From positions 1 to 64,000 of the forward strand of contig NZ_JAJSON010000007.1 of NCBI RefSeq assembly GCF_022410465.1: a stretch of 64,000 nt of DNA, in the 5' to 3' direction. The notes under the pieces are model-generated. The model worked only from the letters and a program-made list of their open reading frames with translations. It made no database searches and was not told where the DNA came from. Below, in pieces: positions 19,403 to 27,765 of the stretch. Numbering within the stretch: the stretch's first letter is position 1; every line of letters starts with the position of its first letter. The DNA is from Christiangramia crocea (GTDB lineage Bacteria > Bacteroidota > Bacteroidia > Flavobacteriales > Flavobacteriaceae). Both the position numbers and the translations under genes were made by a program.

Positions 19403-19927
19403 ATGAAAAAGACAATCGTAATGCTCTCAGTAACAGCCGCCTTACTCTTTTCAGGTTGTAACGAGCAAATCAGCACTGAAGAGGTGCTCGAAAATGAGGA
19501 GCAGCGTCAGGAGATCATGGAAGCCATTGCTGAAGATCATGACCTGATGATGGAAATGAACCAGGCCATGATGAATAGTGAGCATGGCAAAATGATGATG
19601 TCGGAAAACACGGAAATGATGCGTATGATGATGGGCAACCGCAAAATGATGAGGAATATGATGCAGGAAAACCCTGAAATGCGAGATGAAATGATGCAGA
19701 ATATGATGCAATCAGACACTTCTGCTCAGATCAACATAATGAATATGATGGCTGGTCACAGAGGTATGATGAGAAACATGATGAAAATGATGCATCAGAA
19801 AGGCATGATGAGTTCAGATTGCATGCAGTCTTCTATGAAAAAAATGGAGGGCATGGATATGCAAAATGGTATGATGAAAAATAATGATGATATGAACAAC
19901 ATGGATAATGAGAATAAAAATGAATAG
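19403..19927 (+). CDS. Met-rich lipoprotein
   Basis: A 174-residue predicted lipoprotein: signal MKKTIVMLSVTAALLFSGC with the lipobox Cys at 19. The mature part is extraordinarily Met-rich: 45 of the 174 residues are Met, mostly as MM or MMM clusters separated by Asn, Lys, Arg and His (for example MMRNMM twice, KMMHQKGMM). An acidic helical stretch (about 24-50) precedes this. Met clusters with scattered His are typical of Cu(I)- or Ag(I)-binding periplasmic proteins, so metal binding or oxidant scavenging is a reasonable inference, but no known domain is recognised. It stands alone in a decayed region between mnmE and otsA. Confidence 0.75.
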   Translation: MKKTIVMLSVTAALLFSGCNEQISTEEVLENEEQRQEIMEAIAEDHDLMMEMNQAMMNSEHGKMMMSENTEMMRMMMGNRKMMRNMMQENPEMRDEMMQNMMQSDTSAQINIMNMMAGHRGMMRNMMKMMHQKGMMSSDCMQSSMKKMEGMDMQNGMMKNNDDMNNMDNENKNE

Positions 19928-19975
19928 TTTCAACTATAAAGGTCAGCGTTAAAAGTAAGATCAAAGAATAAAGGT

Positions 19976-20191
19976 TTGTTTCTATATGCCTGCTTCTTCA
20001 GTTCCCCCTATAGTAATCCTATAGAAGCTTACTTTGATGATTACTTATTATTGCCCTTTAATGCGGAAAGGAAGCTGTCTGAAAGATTTGGATACCGGTT
20101 CCCAGATTATAAAAAGAGGATTCCGGCATTCATTCCTCTTGAAGAACCGGGAATAGTAAATAAAAAATTTCTACATCAACAAAAAAGATAA
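19976..20191 (+). pseudogene. C-terminal remnant, isoprenylcysteine methyltransferase-like
   Basis: An open frame of 71 codons with only a TTG to begin it. Its second half, NAERKLSERFGYRFPDYKK followed by RIPAFIPL, fits the conserved C-terminus of isoprenylcysteine carboxyl methyltransferase-family membrane proteins (E-x-x-L-x-x-x-FG-x-x-Y-x-x-Y-x-x-x-x-P-x-x-IP). The membrane spans and SAM-binding half are missing. It ends 6 bp before otsA. I judge it the tail of a deleted gene; chance similarity cannot be excluded. Confidence 0.45.
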
Positions 20192-20197
20192 ATAATA

Positions 20198-21646
20198 ATG
20201 AATAAGTTAATCATCGTCTCAAACAGGCTTCCGGTAAAAGCAATTCCCAGGGGAAACAGTTTCCATCTCGTACCCACTGAAGGAGGCTTAAGCACAGGAT
20301 TAAAAAGTTCTTCAGGTTCAGATTCAGAGGAATGCTGGATAGGTTGGCCCGGGATCTCCAATCGCGAGCAGCCAGTAAAAGATGAGCTTAACAAACAATT
20401 GGAACAACTCCACCTTCATCCTGTTTTCCTTTCAGAAAAAGACAAAAAGAACTATTATGAAGGCTTTAGTAATTGCACAATATGGCCCCTCTTTCATTAC
20501 TTCCCCTGTTACACTCATTTTGATGATGTTGAATGGGAAAGCTACCAGAAAGTGAATGACCAGTTTTGTATGGAGGTCCTGAAAATTGCAGAAGATAACG
20601 ATACCGTATGGGTACATGATTATCATTTAATGTTGCTGCCGGCATTGCTAAAAAAGAAAAAGCCTTCCCTGAAGGTTGGTTTCTTCCTGCATATCCCCTT
20701 CCCCTCCTACGAAATATTCCGGATGCTGCCCTGGGCCAGCCAGATATTGGATGGCATTTCATCTGCAGACCTTATAGGTTTCCATACTGAAGCTTATAGA
20801 AAATACTTTCATGAATGCCAGGAGAAAATAAGGAAATCGGGTGATAATATTTCCACTCCCCGGAATACGGGTGTATTTCCTATGAGTATCAATTTTGACA
20901 AATTCAACAAAACAAGTAAAAGTCCTGAGATCAAGGCAATAGAAAGGAAATACAGGATGAGATTTAAAGACCAGAAGATTATTCTTTCTGTTGACAGACT
21001 GGATTATACCAAAGGAATTCTCCATCGTCTCTATGCTTTTGAGCGTTTCCTGGAACAAAACCCGAAATATGTTGGAAACGTTAAATTGGTGATGCTTGTG
21101 GTCCCTTCCCGCACAAATGTTGGTAATTACCGGGAACTGAAAAACCATTTGGAGGGTGAACTTGGGCGGATCAATGGCCGGTTCAGTCATTTTGGAAATA
21201 TACCTATTCATTATTTTTATCGCTCCCTACCTTTTAACGAATTGGTCGGTTTATACAAAGCTGCAGACATTGCCCTGGTTACACCGCTTAGAGACGGCAT
21301 GAACCTCGTTGCTAAAGAATATGTGGCCACTAAAGGAAAAGGTAAAGGTGTGTTGATCCTGAGTAAATTTGCAGGAGCAGCATATGAGTTAAATGCTGCA
21401 ATAAAAGTCAACCCCTTTGACGAAAACGCAATGGCACAGGCTATTAAAGAAGCCGTGGAACAGGATGAAGCTGAACAGGAAAAACGAATGCGTGCAATGA
21501 GGAGAACAATAAAAATAAATAATGTTGATCACTGGAAATTTAGTTTCTTAAACAGGTTGAACGGAATTAATTCAAGAAAAGCTCCTCCAAAGCAAACAGG
21601 TAGAGTAATCATCCGCCATACTTATAGAAAAAGAGCGGTAACCTGA
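20198..21646 (+). CDS. otsA: alpha,alpha-trehalose-phosphate synthase (GT20)
   Basis: A 482-residue glycosyltransferase family 20 enzyme making trehalose 6-phosphate from a nucleotide-glucose and glucose 6-phosphate. Signatures include SNRLPV, GLSTGLK (glycine loop), VHDYHLMLLP, GFFLHIPFPSYEIFR, VDRLDYTKGI and TPLRDGMNLVAKEY. It lacks the C-terminal OtsB phosphatase domain that Bacteroidota often fuse to it, and no separate otsB is nearby. It is followed on the same strand by a HAD remnant and GH65, so it belongs to a trehalose or alpha-glucoside gene set. Nucleotide-sugar preference cannot be read here. Confidence 0.93.
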   Translation: MNKLIIVSNRLPVKAIPRGNSFHLVPTEGGLSTGLKSSSGSDSEECWIGWPGISNREQPVKDELNKQLEQLHLHPVFLSEKDKKNYYEGFSNCTIWPLFHYFPCYTHFDDVEWESYQKVNDQFCMEVLKIAEDNDTVWVHDYHLMLLPALLKKKKPSLKVGFFLHIPFPSYEIFRMLPWASQILDGISSADLIGFHTEAYRKYFHECQEKIRKSGDNISTPRNTGVFPMSINFDKFNKTSKSPEIKAIERKYRMRFKDQKIILSVDRLDYTKGILHRLYAFERFLEQNPKYVGNVKLVMLVVPSRTNVGNYRELKNHLEGELGRINGRFSHFGNIPIHYFYRSLPFNELVGLYKAADIALVTPLRDGMNLVAKEYVATKGKGKGVLILSKFAGAAYELNAAIKVNPFDENAMAQAIKEAVEQDEAEQEKRMRAMRRTIKINNVDHWKFSFLNRLNGINSRKAPPKQTGRVIIRHTYRKRAVT

Positions 21647-21685
21647 ACTTAGCATTCGCTTATTCAGGAGCATAAATCACTGAAT

Positions 21686-21934
21686 ATGAAAAAAAGAATA
21701 AAGAAGCATCTCCTGGGCCTGCATGGAGTACTGATCAAAACAGTCCAAGTCCATGCCGGGTTTTGGAAGGTCCCGAAAGAAACCTGCCAGGAATTTGTCA
21801 CTACCACATTTAAGCCGGAATACCTTGATGCCAAATCTTGTTTTAGAGCCATCAGAAGTTATCAGAAGGCTCGAAGCCTTGATATTCCAGTAGGTCAAAC
21901 AAAAGCATTAAAGCAATGTCTGGCTGGAAATTAA
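21686..21934 (+). pseudogene. decayed beta-phosphoglucomutase-like HAD hydrolase
   Basis: An 82-codon frame between otsA and GH65 that aligns with the N-terminal third of beta-phosphoglucomutase-family HAD proteins. GLHGVLIKTVQVHAGFWK corresponds to the DLDGVLTxTAxVHAxAWK block, and YLDAKSCFRAIRSYQKARSL to the YVDGKPRYDGVRSFLxSRGI substrate loop. Both catalytic aspartates of DxD are replaced (Gly and His), the substrate-loop GKPRYDG is degraded, about ten residues are missing between the blocks, and the rest of the cap and core domains is absent. Its last 19 bases overlap the GH65 start. The genomic position is exactly where such a gene is expected. Almost surely non-catalytic. Confidence 0.65.
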
Positions 21935-24306
21935 AATATTCCGGTTTGAATAAAGAGCAGGAAGGGCTCCGTGAGGCTCTCTGTACCCTTGGCAATGGCT
22001 ACTTTGCCACGAGGGGTGCGGCAGAAGAAGCAGAAGCAGATGATGTACATTACCCCGGCACTTACCTGGCGGGGAGTTATAACCGACTTAAATCTGAAGT
22101 GGCCGGAAAGACCCTGGAAAATGAAGACCTCGTTAACTGGCCCAACTGGTTGCAGCTGAGCTTCAGATTAGATGGTGATAAAAACTGGTTTCGTTTGGAA
22201 GAAAAGCAGGTGCTGGACTATCGCCAGGAACTGGACTTTTCAGAAGGTATCCTTAGGAGAGAGATGCACTTCAAGGATAAAAAACACAGGGAAACAAAGA
22301 TAACCAGCACAAGACTGGTAAGTATGGCCAACCCTCACCTGGCTTGCATTAAGTGGGAATTTACGCCGGTGAACTGGTCTGGGCCGGTCATGATGCGTTC
22401 TGCACTGGACGGCTCTGTAAAAAATGAAGGTGTAAAACGATACAAAGCTCTGAGCAGCAAACACCTGAAAATAATTGAACAGGGCAAAACAAATGATATC
22501 ATTTATCTTCTTGTTCAAACCAATCAGTCCAGAATATATATGGCCCAGGCAGCCCGGTGTCATGTATATTCCGGAAATAAGAAGCTTCGAACAAATCGGG
22601 AAATCTTAGAGGAAGAGGGGAAAATCTCTGAACGGTTTTCTTTTCAGGCTTCACAGGGAAAAACAGTGACGATCGAAAAAATTATTTCCGTTTCCTCATC
22701 CAAAGACCGGGCGATAAACGAGCCTCTCAATAGCTCCCTGGAGACGCTTAGGAATGAGCTTGATTTCTCTGCATTAAAAGCCAGGCATTCCGAAGCCTGG
22801 AGCAGATTATGGAAGCAATTCGATATCACCCTTAAATCTCCTGGGAACTCACAACTTTTACTTCGGCTTCACATTTTCCACCTTTTACAAACCAGCTCCA
22901 TGCATACAATTGGCCGGGATGTGGGTATACCTGCCCGTGGCTGGCACGGGGAGGCCTACCGAGGTCATATTTTCTGGGATGAATTATTCATATTCCCATT
23001 GTTGAATTACCGGCTTCCCGATCTCACCCATTCATTACTACTTTACCGGTATTATCGACTGGGTGCAGCAAAGAAACTGGCTGAAAAAGAAGGACTGAAG
23101 GGTGCTATGTTTCCATGGCAAAGCGGAAGTAGTGGCCGCGAGGAAAGCCAGGTAATACATTTGAACCCGAAGTCAGGAAAATGGTTGCCAGACCACACTT
23201 ATTTGCAACGCCATGTGAATCTTGCTATAGCCTATAACATCTGGCAATACTATGAGGTAACAGCAGACAGGAATTTCATGAAGTTCTACGGAGCTGAAAT
23301 GCTTCTGGAAATAGCACATTTCTTTGCCAGTATCACTACCTGGAGCGAATTCAGGCAGCGGTATGAGATCAGAAATGTGGTTGGTCCCGATGAATTCCAT
23401 ACAGCCTATCCTGGAAGTGATGAGCCGGGCATTAACAACAATGCCTACACCAATGTAATGACTTCCTGGCTCTTCTCCCACGCCAAGAAGGCATTTGAAC
23501 TTATTGGCACTACCCGTCAGGAAGCATTAAAACAAAAGTTGAAGTTAGATGACCGGGAATTTAGTAAATGGGAAGAAATAAGCAGGAAGTTATATGTCCC
23601 TTTTATCAAAGAAGGGATCATCGCTCAGTTTGAAGGATATGAACAGCTACCTGAATTTGACTGGGAAGCTTACCGGGAAAAGTATCAGAGCATCCAGCGA
23701 CTTGACAGGATACTAAACGCGGAAGGAGATTCCGTCAACTGTTACAAAGCCTCCAAGCAGGCAGATGTACTTATGCTTTTCTACCTGTTTTCGGCAGAAG
23801 AATTAGTTCAATTATTTAAAGACATGGGATACCAGTTCAATCCCGAAAGGATCCCGGACAATATTGAATATTATGTATCCAGAACCTCAGACGGCTCTAC
23901 ACTCAGCCGCATTGTTCGTTCCTGGGTTGAAGCCCGGTCTGATCGTGAATGTGCGTGGCACTGTTTTAGGGAAGCCATTGTAAGCGATTTTGAAGATGTG
24001 CAGGGCGGCACCACACCTGAAGGCATTCATATGGGTTCCATGGCCGGAACTGTAGATATTCTGCAAAGGTGTTTTACCGGCCTCGAAGTACGGGATAATG
24101 TGCTGCGGCTGAATCCATATTTCCCGGAAGAGATCACTTCTCTTGGCATGGAAATCAACTATCGTGGAGTATGGCTGTCACTGGAGTTTTCAGGAAATCA
24201 ATGCCGGATCAAATCCCGGGATGGGGCCGCTTCACCGGTGAAAATAAAATTCCGGGATCAGCTGTTTGAGATAAAAGGAAAAATGATAAAGACCATTTCA
24301 TACTAG
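21916..24306 (+). CDS. GH65 alpha-glucoside phosphorylase/hydrolase
   Basis: A 796-residue glycoside hydrolase family 65 protein, the family of trehalose, maltose, kojibiose and nigerose phosphorylases and acid trehalases. The N-terminal beta-sandwich begins SGWKLKYSGLNKEQEGLREA and has CTLGNGYFATRG. The catalytic (alpha/alpha)6 barrel carries RGWHGEAYRGHIFWDELF, the general-acid motif VVGPDEFH (Glu493) and KQADVLMLFYL, part of the phosphate/substrate site; a C-terminal jelly roll follows. It lies next to otsA and a ruined HAD gene whose intact relatives usually convert the glucose 1-phosphate made by GH65. The actual disaccharide is not predictable from this alone. The start is set by conservation of the first residues. 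Confidence 0.9.
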   Translation: MSGWKLKYSGLNKEQEGLREALCTLGNGYFATRGAAEEAEADDVHYPGTYLAGSYNRLKSEVAGKTLENEDLVNWPNWLQLSFRLDGDKNWFRLEEKQVLDYRQELDFSEGILRREMHFKDKKHRETKITSTRLVSMANPHLACIKWEFTPVNWSGPVMMRSALDGSVKNEGVKRYKALSSKHLKIIEQGKTNDIIYLLVQTNQSRIYMAQAARCHVYSGNKKLRTNREILEEEGKISERFSFQASQGKTVTIEKIISVSSSKDRAINEPLNSSLETLRNELDFSALKARHSEAWSRLWKQFDITLKSPGNSQLLLRLHIFHLLQTSSMHTIGRDVGIPARGWHGEAYRGHIFWDELFIFPLLNYRLPDLTHSLLLYRYYRLGAAKKLAEKEGLKGAMFPWQSGSSGREESQVIHLNPKSGKWLPDHTYLQRHVNLAIAYNIWQYYEVTADRNFMKFYGAEMLLEIAHFFASITTWSEFRQRYEIRNVVGPDEFHTAYPGSDEPGINNNAYTNVMTSWLFSHAKKAFELIGTTRQEALKQKLKLDDREFSKWEEISRKLYVPFIKEGIIAQFEGYEQLPEFDWEAYREKYQSIQRLDRILNAEGDSVNCYKASKQADVLMLFYLFSAEELVQLFKDMGYQFNPERIPDNIEYYVSRTSDGSTLSRIVRSWVEARSDRECAWHCFREAIVSDFEDVQGGTTPEGIHMGSMAGTVDILQRCFTGLEVRDNVLRLNPYFPEEITSLGMEINYRGVWLSLEFSGNQCRIKSRDGAASPVKIKFRDQLFEIKGKMIKTISY

Positions 24307-24963
24307 AAAATAAGCATCGCCAGGGAAAGCTGATATTAACTAATTACTAATGTATTGGCAATAGGAAATGTATATTTTACTTTGACAGGTAATGACGCAT
24401 TGATAAAAAATTCACCTGCAAAAAATCTTCTGGCCTCAATAACTTCTTCTTATTTCACTGATAGATTTGCAACGAGTTACAGATCAACAAACCTCAAAGT
24501 GACATATTGGTTGAATCCCTAAAATATTATCTATGCAAGTTCGGACTGAAACTTTATAAATAACTAATCGTGCAGGTTATTTGAGCCATCGACATGAATA
24601 AAAAATAAAAAATTTGTAACCTATTTGGGTCCGGTCGTTTACAAATCTATATAAACAAAGGAAAAATCCTAGGCACCTACTTTTTAAAAGTATCATAAAC
24701 ACTATAAAACTTATTTTGTATTGTGGACACTCCAACAATATGAACATTTGAAATGCACTTGCATTTATGATTGTTCCTTTGGGGAGGTAATCCAGCAAAC
24801 ATAAAACAAAAAATTTCTCTCCGGTATTTCTGTTAAGCGATAGAAAGAATAGTAGGCTGTATAAATCTCTTAGACTTCGATCTCATTTGGTTTGTTGGAA
24901 TAGGTAAGTTGCAATAGCTACGTAATCAATCCTAAAGACTACCTTTAATAAATTTCAACTTCC
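24307..24963. other. 657-bp gene-free stretch after GH65
   Basis: No gene was recognised. The bases TGTATTGGCAA at 24351-24361 repeat the core of the mnmE 3' end, and this may mark the right end of an inserted segment. A frame open from about 24361 to 24516 has no start codon and no recognisable product. The rest is AT-rich with no clear hairpin-plus-T-run terminator. Confidence 0.4.
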
Positions 24964-26271
24964 ATGTCCAGGACCTTTCAGCAATTCCTTGTAATCCTTC
25001 TCGCGGGAGCTTTAATGCTACTCGCTGGATGGAGCAGCTATTCTATTTTTAAGTACTCTTCAGAAGCAGCAGAAATTAAAAAAGATTACAGCGAGCTAAA
25101 CAGTATCACTCACGGAATAATGTCAGTTAACATCTGGCGTGACCATCTTACCACAATGGTTCTAAACCGGATCGATGAATTCGAGTTTACAGAGGCCCAG
25201 GAGGATACCCTGGTTCACCAGGTTGAAAATATACTAACGGCGGGCATTGACAAGGGAGCAGATATTCTGGATCAAAAACAGAAAGGACTTAAAGCTAAAC
25301 TTCAAAAATTTGCGGTAAAGACACTGGTTCCTGAAGATAAAATAAGGGCTCTTGTCCCCATGTTCGCCCAGACCATCGTCAATGAAATTCAAAAACCGGA
25401 AAATAAAGAGGCATTGAAATATGTCATTAAAAGCAAGTTACAGGAATACAGCGACCTCACCTATGATGATTCCCAGGTAGAAACACTGAAAATAAAAGCT
25501 CTTTTTGATAAATATAAGGTCGAAGATCTTGCCGGATTCAATGAGAAAATTCCGGAGAAAATATATTCCCTGGAGGATGAGACCTATTTTCACACCTATA
25601 TTTTATTGGGAATCATTGTTGTGTTTCTTCTCTTGTGGTGGTTGTTGAGAAATCAAAAAGCTGTACACACACCACTTTTCATTATTTCGGTCCTGGTTTC
25701 TATGGTGGTGCTGTTTTCAGGTCTTACTGCACCAATGATTGAAATAGATGCCCGTTTTCAACAGATTAATTTTCTACTGATAGGGGAAAGTATCACATTT
25801 AATGACCAGGTAATCTTCTTTCGAAGCAAGAGCATCCTGGACGTAATAGGAATTCTCTTCAATAACGGAAAGATAGACTCATACCTGGTAGGGATTCTTA
25901 TTCTTGTCTTCAGTATCATTTTTCCTGTTGCAAAATTACTGGCTACACAAATCTACCTGGCCGGAAATGATAAGACAAGAAAGAACGGGATCCTGAACTT
26001 CTTCGCTTTTAAATCAGGAAAATGGAGTATGGCAGATGTTTATGTCATTGCGATCTTTATGGCTTATATAGGTTTCCAGGGAATACTTGATAACCAGCTG
26101 GCACTTGTTAATCGAGATACTGATTCCCTCGTGAGTATTTCCACCAACAAAACCTCTTTACAACCCGGTTTTATTATTTTCATTGTTTTCGTACTCTTTA
26201 GTTTGATCCTTTCTACCATACTTAAAAGAATCACCTCTATAGAAAATAAGACCATAAAGCAGGAAAAATAA
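24964..26271 (+). CDS. PqiA-domain inner membrane protein
   Basis: A 435-residue inner membrane protein. One transmembrane segment (about 8-30) leads into an alpha-helical, probably periplasmic domain of about 170 residues (30-205). A C-terminal block of four hydrophobic segments (about 210-430) then matches the paraquat-inducible protein A family, with FSGLTAPMIEIDARF, SILDVIGILF, FSIIFPVAKLL and KWSMADVYVIAIFMAYI. Classical PqiA proteins have two such blocks and work with PqiB/MCE proteins in lipid transport; here there is one block and no PqiB or MCE gene nearby. Role in envelope maintenance is inference. Confidence 0.78.
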   Translation: MSRTFQQFLVILLAGALMLLAGWSSYSIFKYSSEAAEIKKDYSELNSITHGIMSVNIWRDHLTTMVLNRIDEFEFTEAQEDTLVHQVENILTAGIDKGADILDQKQKGLKAKLQKFAVKTLVPEDKIRALVPMFAQTIVNEIQKPENKEALKYVIKSKLQEYSDLTYDDSQVETLKIKALFDKYKVEDLAGFNEKIPEKIYSLEDETYFHTYILLGIIVVFLLLWWLLRNQKAVHTPLFIISVLVSMVVLFSGLTAPMIEIDARFQQINFLLIGESITFNDQVIFFRSKSILDVIGILFNNGKIDSYLVGILILVFSIIFPVAKLLATQIYLAGNDKTRKNGILNFFAFKSGKWSMADVYVIAIFMAYIGFQGILDNQLALVNRDTDSLVSISTNKTSLQPGFIIFIVFVLFSLILSTILKRITSIENKTIKQEK

Positions 26272-26397
26272 ATACCTGTCTAAGATTTTGATCGGCAGAA
26301 GAAAAGACTCTTGTGCAGGAACTTACTAAGATTTAATAAGGCTTCAATAGTAAGATGTTCCCTTAATTAATGCTTACCTTTAAAAAATTCATAAAAA

Positions 26398-27519
26398 ATG
26401 ATATTTTCCAGCATGCCTCAAGTAATTGATGAAAATAAATCAGAAAATGAATATAAGAAAAATCAGGATCTTGAGAATTACTTCGCCAATACAATAATTC
26501 CGCAGCTTTTCATCGATGGAAATCTTATCCTGAAGAAATTCACCCCTCCTGCGATGAGGCATTTCTCTCTTACAGATGAGGATATAAACAGAGATATTCA
26601 TGACGTGAAAGAAAATTTTCGTTTTCCCACTCTTATTGAAAATATTGAAGAAGTGATCCAAACCGGGGAGATTCTTGAGAAGGAAGTACAAACAACAGAT
26701 GGGAAATGGTACCAAATGAATATTCTTCCCTACAGAGTTTTTGAGGAGAACAGGAACGATGGGGTAATTATTACTTTTGTAGATATCACTAAAAGAATTA
26801 GAGCCATAGGAGAACTTGAGAAGTTAAATTCTGAATATCACACACTAATAGACGCTCTTTCCCACGATATACGACAACCGCTTTCGGCTATAGTACTGCT
26901 TTCTGATACTTTATTGAATGCTTATAACAAACAAAATACACCTCAGTTCGAAAAATATATAGCTACTCTAAAGGCCAGCTCCAATGCCATGAGAGATCTG
27001 CTAAAAGATTTTATAGCCGTAAGTGAAGATCAACCTGAACTTGATGGAGAACCGGTTAGGGTAAATATTGAGAACATCGCGCAGGACGTGATTGTTTCTT
27101 TAAAGTCGGAAATCTTTAATAAAAGTATTTCAATAGCTGCTGATTTTCAAACTTCAGAAATTATCTTCTCAAAAAATAATTTAAGAAGTATCTTATATAA
27201 CCTGCTGCGAAACTCAATTAAATATAAGAAGGCCGGGGAACCATTAAAGATCAACATTTCTACAGTTAAACAGGATGATTACGTAGTCTTACAGGTAAAG
27301 GACAACGGCATTGGAATTGCCGAGGAGCATCAGGAGGCTATCTTCCATAAATCCACCAGGGTTTCCCACAATATTGAAGGCACAGGTATGGGGCTTTATA
27401 TCATCAAACGAATGCTGGAAAATAACGGCGGAAGTATTAAGGTGGAAAGCAAACCGGGGAAAGGTTCAACCTTTTCCGTTTATTTCTCTGTAAATAAAGA
27501 TAAGTACTGCGTTCTATAG
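26398..27519 (+). CDS. PAS sensor histidine kinase
   Basis: A 373-residue cytosolic kinase with no transmembrane segment. The N-terminal half is a PAS domain of the kind found in CheB/CheR fusions ([30 protein letters not shown]). HisKA follows with [12 protein letters not shown] (phospho-acceptor His156), and HATPase_c with the N box [11 protein letters not shown]1 [11 protein letters not shown] and G2 [13 protein letters not shown]. No response regulator is adjacent. The last ten or so residues (after FSVYFS) are encoded by bases that, on the opposite strand, belong to a decayed methyltransferase gene, so the C-terminus was probably rewritten by a rearrangement. Confidence 0.88.
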   Translation: MIFSSMPQVIDENKSENEYKKNQDLENYFANTIIPQLFIDGNLILKKFTPPAMRHFSLTDEDINRDIHDVKENFRFPTLIENIEEVIQTGEILEKEVQTTDGKWYQMNILPYRVFEENRNDGVIITFVDITKRIRAIGELEKLNSEYHTLIDALSHDIRQPLSAIVLLSDTLLNAYNKQNTPQFEKYIATLKASSNAMRDLLKDFIAVSEDQPELDGEPVRVNIENIAQDVIVSLKSEIFNKSISIAADFQTSEIIFSKNNLRSILYNLLRNSIKYKKAGEPLKINISTVKQDDYVVLQVKDNGIGIAEEHQEAIFHKSTRVSHNIEGTGMGLYIIKRMLENNGGSIKVESKPGKGSTFSVYFSVNKDKYCVL

Positions 27520-27765
27520 ATTTCGGGATTATCTTCGTCCACCATCTTTTAAATCCCGGCCTGGCCATAATACTATTCTGCAGGGCAAAAAATGCTAAGC
27601 AACACTACATTAATTCCCAGGGCATCCCAAAACCCGACCTCAGCTCCAGTATCGATTGCGTTTTGGCACCAAAAGGTTTCCAAAAAATGCTATGGCGTAC
27701 AAAAAGGTAATCAAAAAGAGCATATAAGCGATTATACCGTACAGAAATGTGATTATTTTTTTCAT
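27490..27765 (-). pseudogene. MddA-like methanethiol S-methyltransferase remnant
   Basis: Read on the minus strand from an ATG at 27765, the sequence gives MKKIITFLYGIIAYMLFLIT then FLYAIAFFGNLLVPK. After a frameshift near 27640 it gives [20 protein letters not shown] and LSIF. After a second frameshift near 27585 it gives [20 protein letters not shown] and [10 protein letters not shown]. This order matches the N-terminal half of methanethiol S-methyltransferase (MddA/NnrU-like) membrane proteins. The ATG overlaps the flavodoxin stop (ATGA), as in a coupled operon. It breaks off inside the 3' end of the convergent histidine kinase gene, so the C-terminal half is lost. Confidence 0.72.

Noticed and set aside
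19451-19719. Long minus-strand frames rich in His opposite the Met-rich lipoprotein
   Set aside because: They are antisense shadows: ATG repeats read as CAT (His) on the other strand.
24577-24798. A 73-codon minus-strand frame in the gap after GH65
   Set aside because: No signal peptide logic, no recognisable motif and no ribosome or promoter context.
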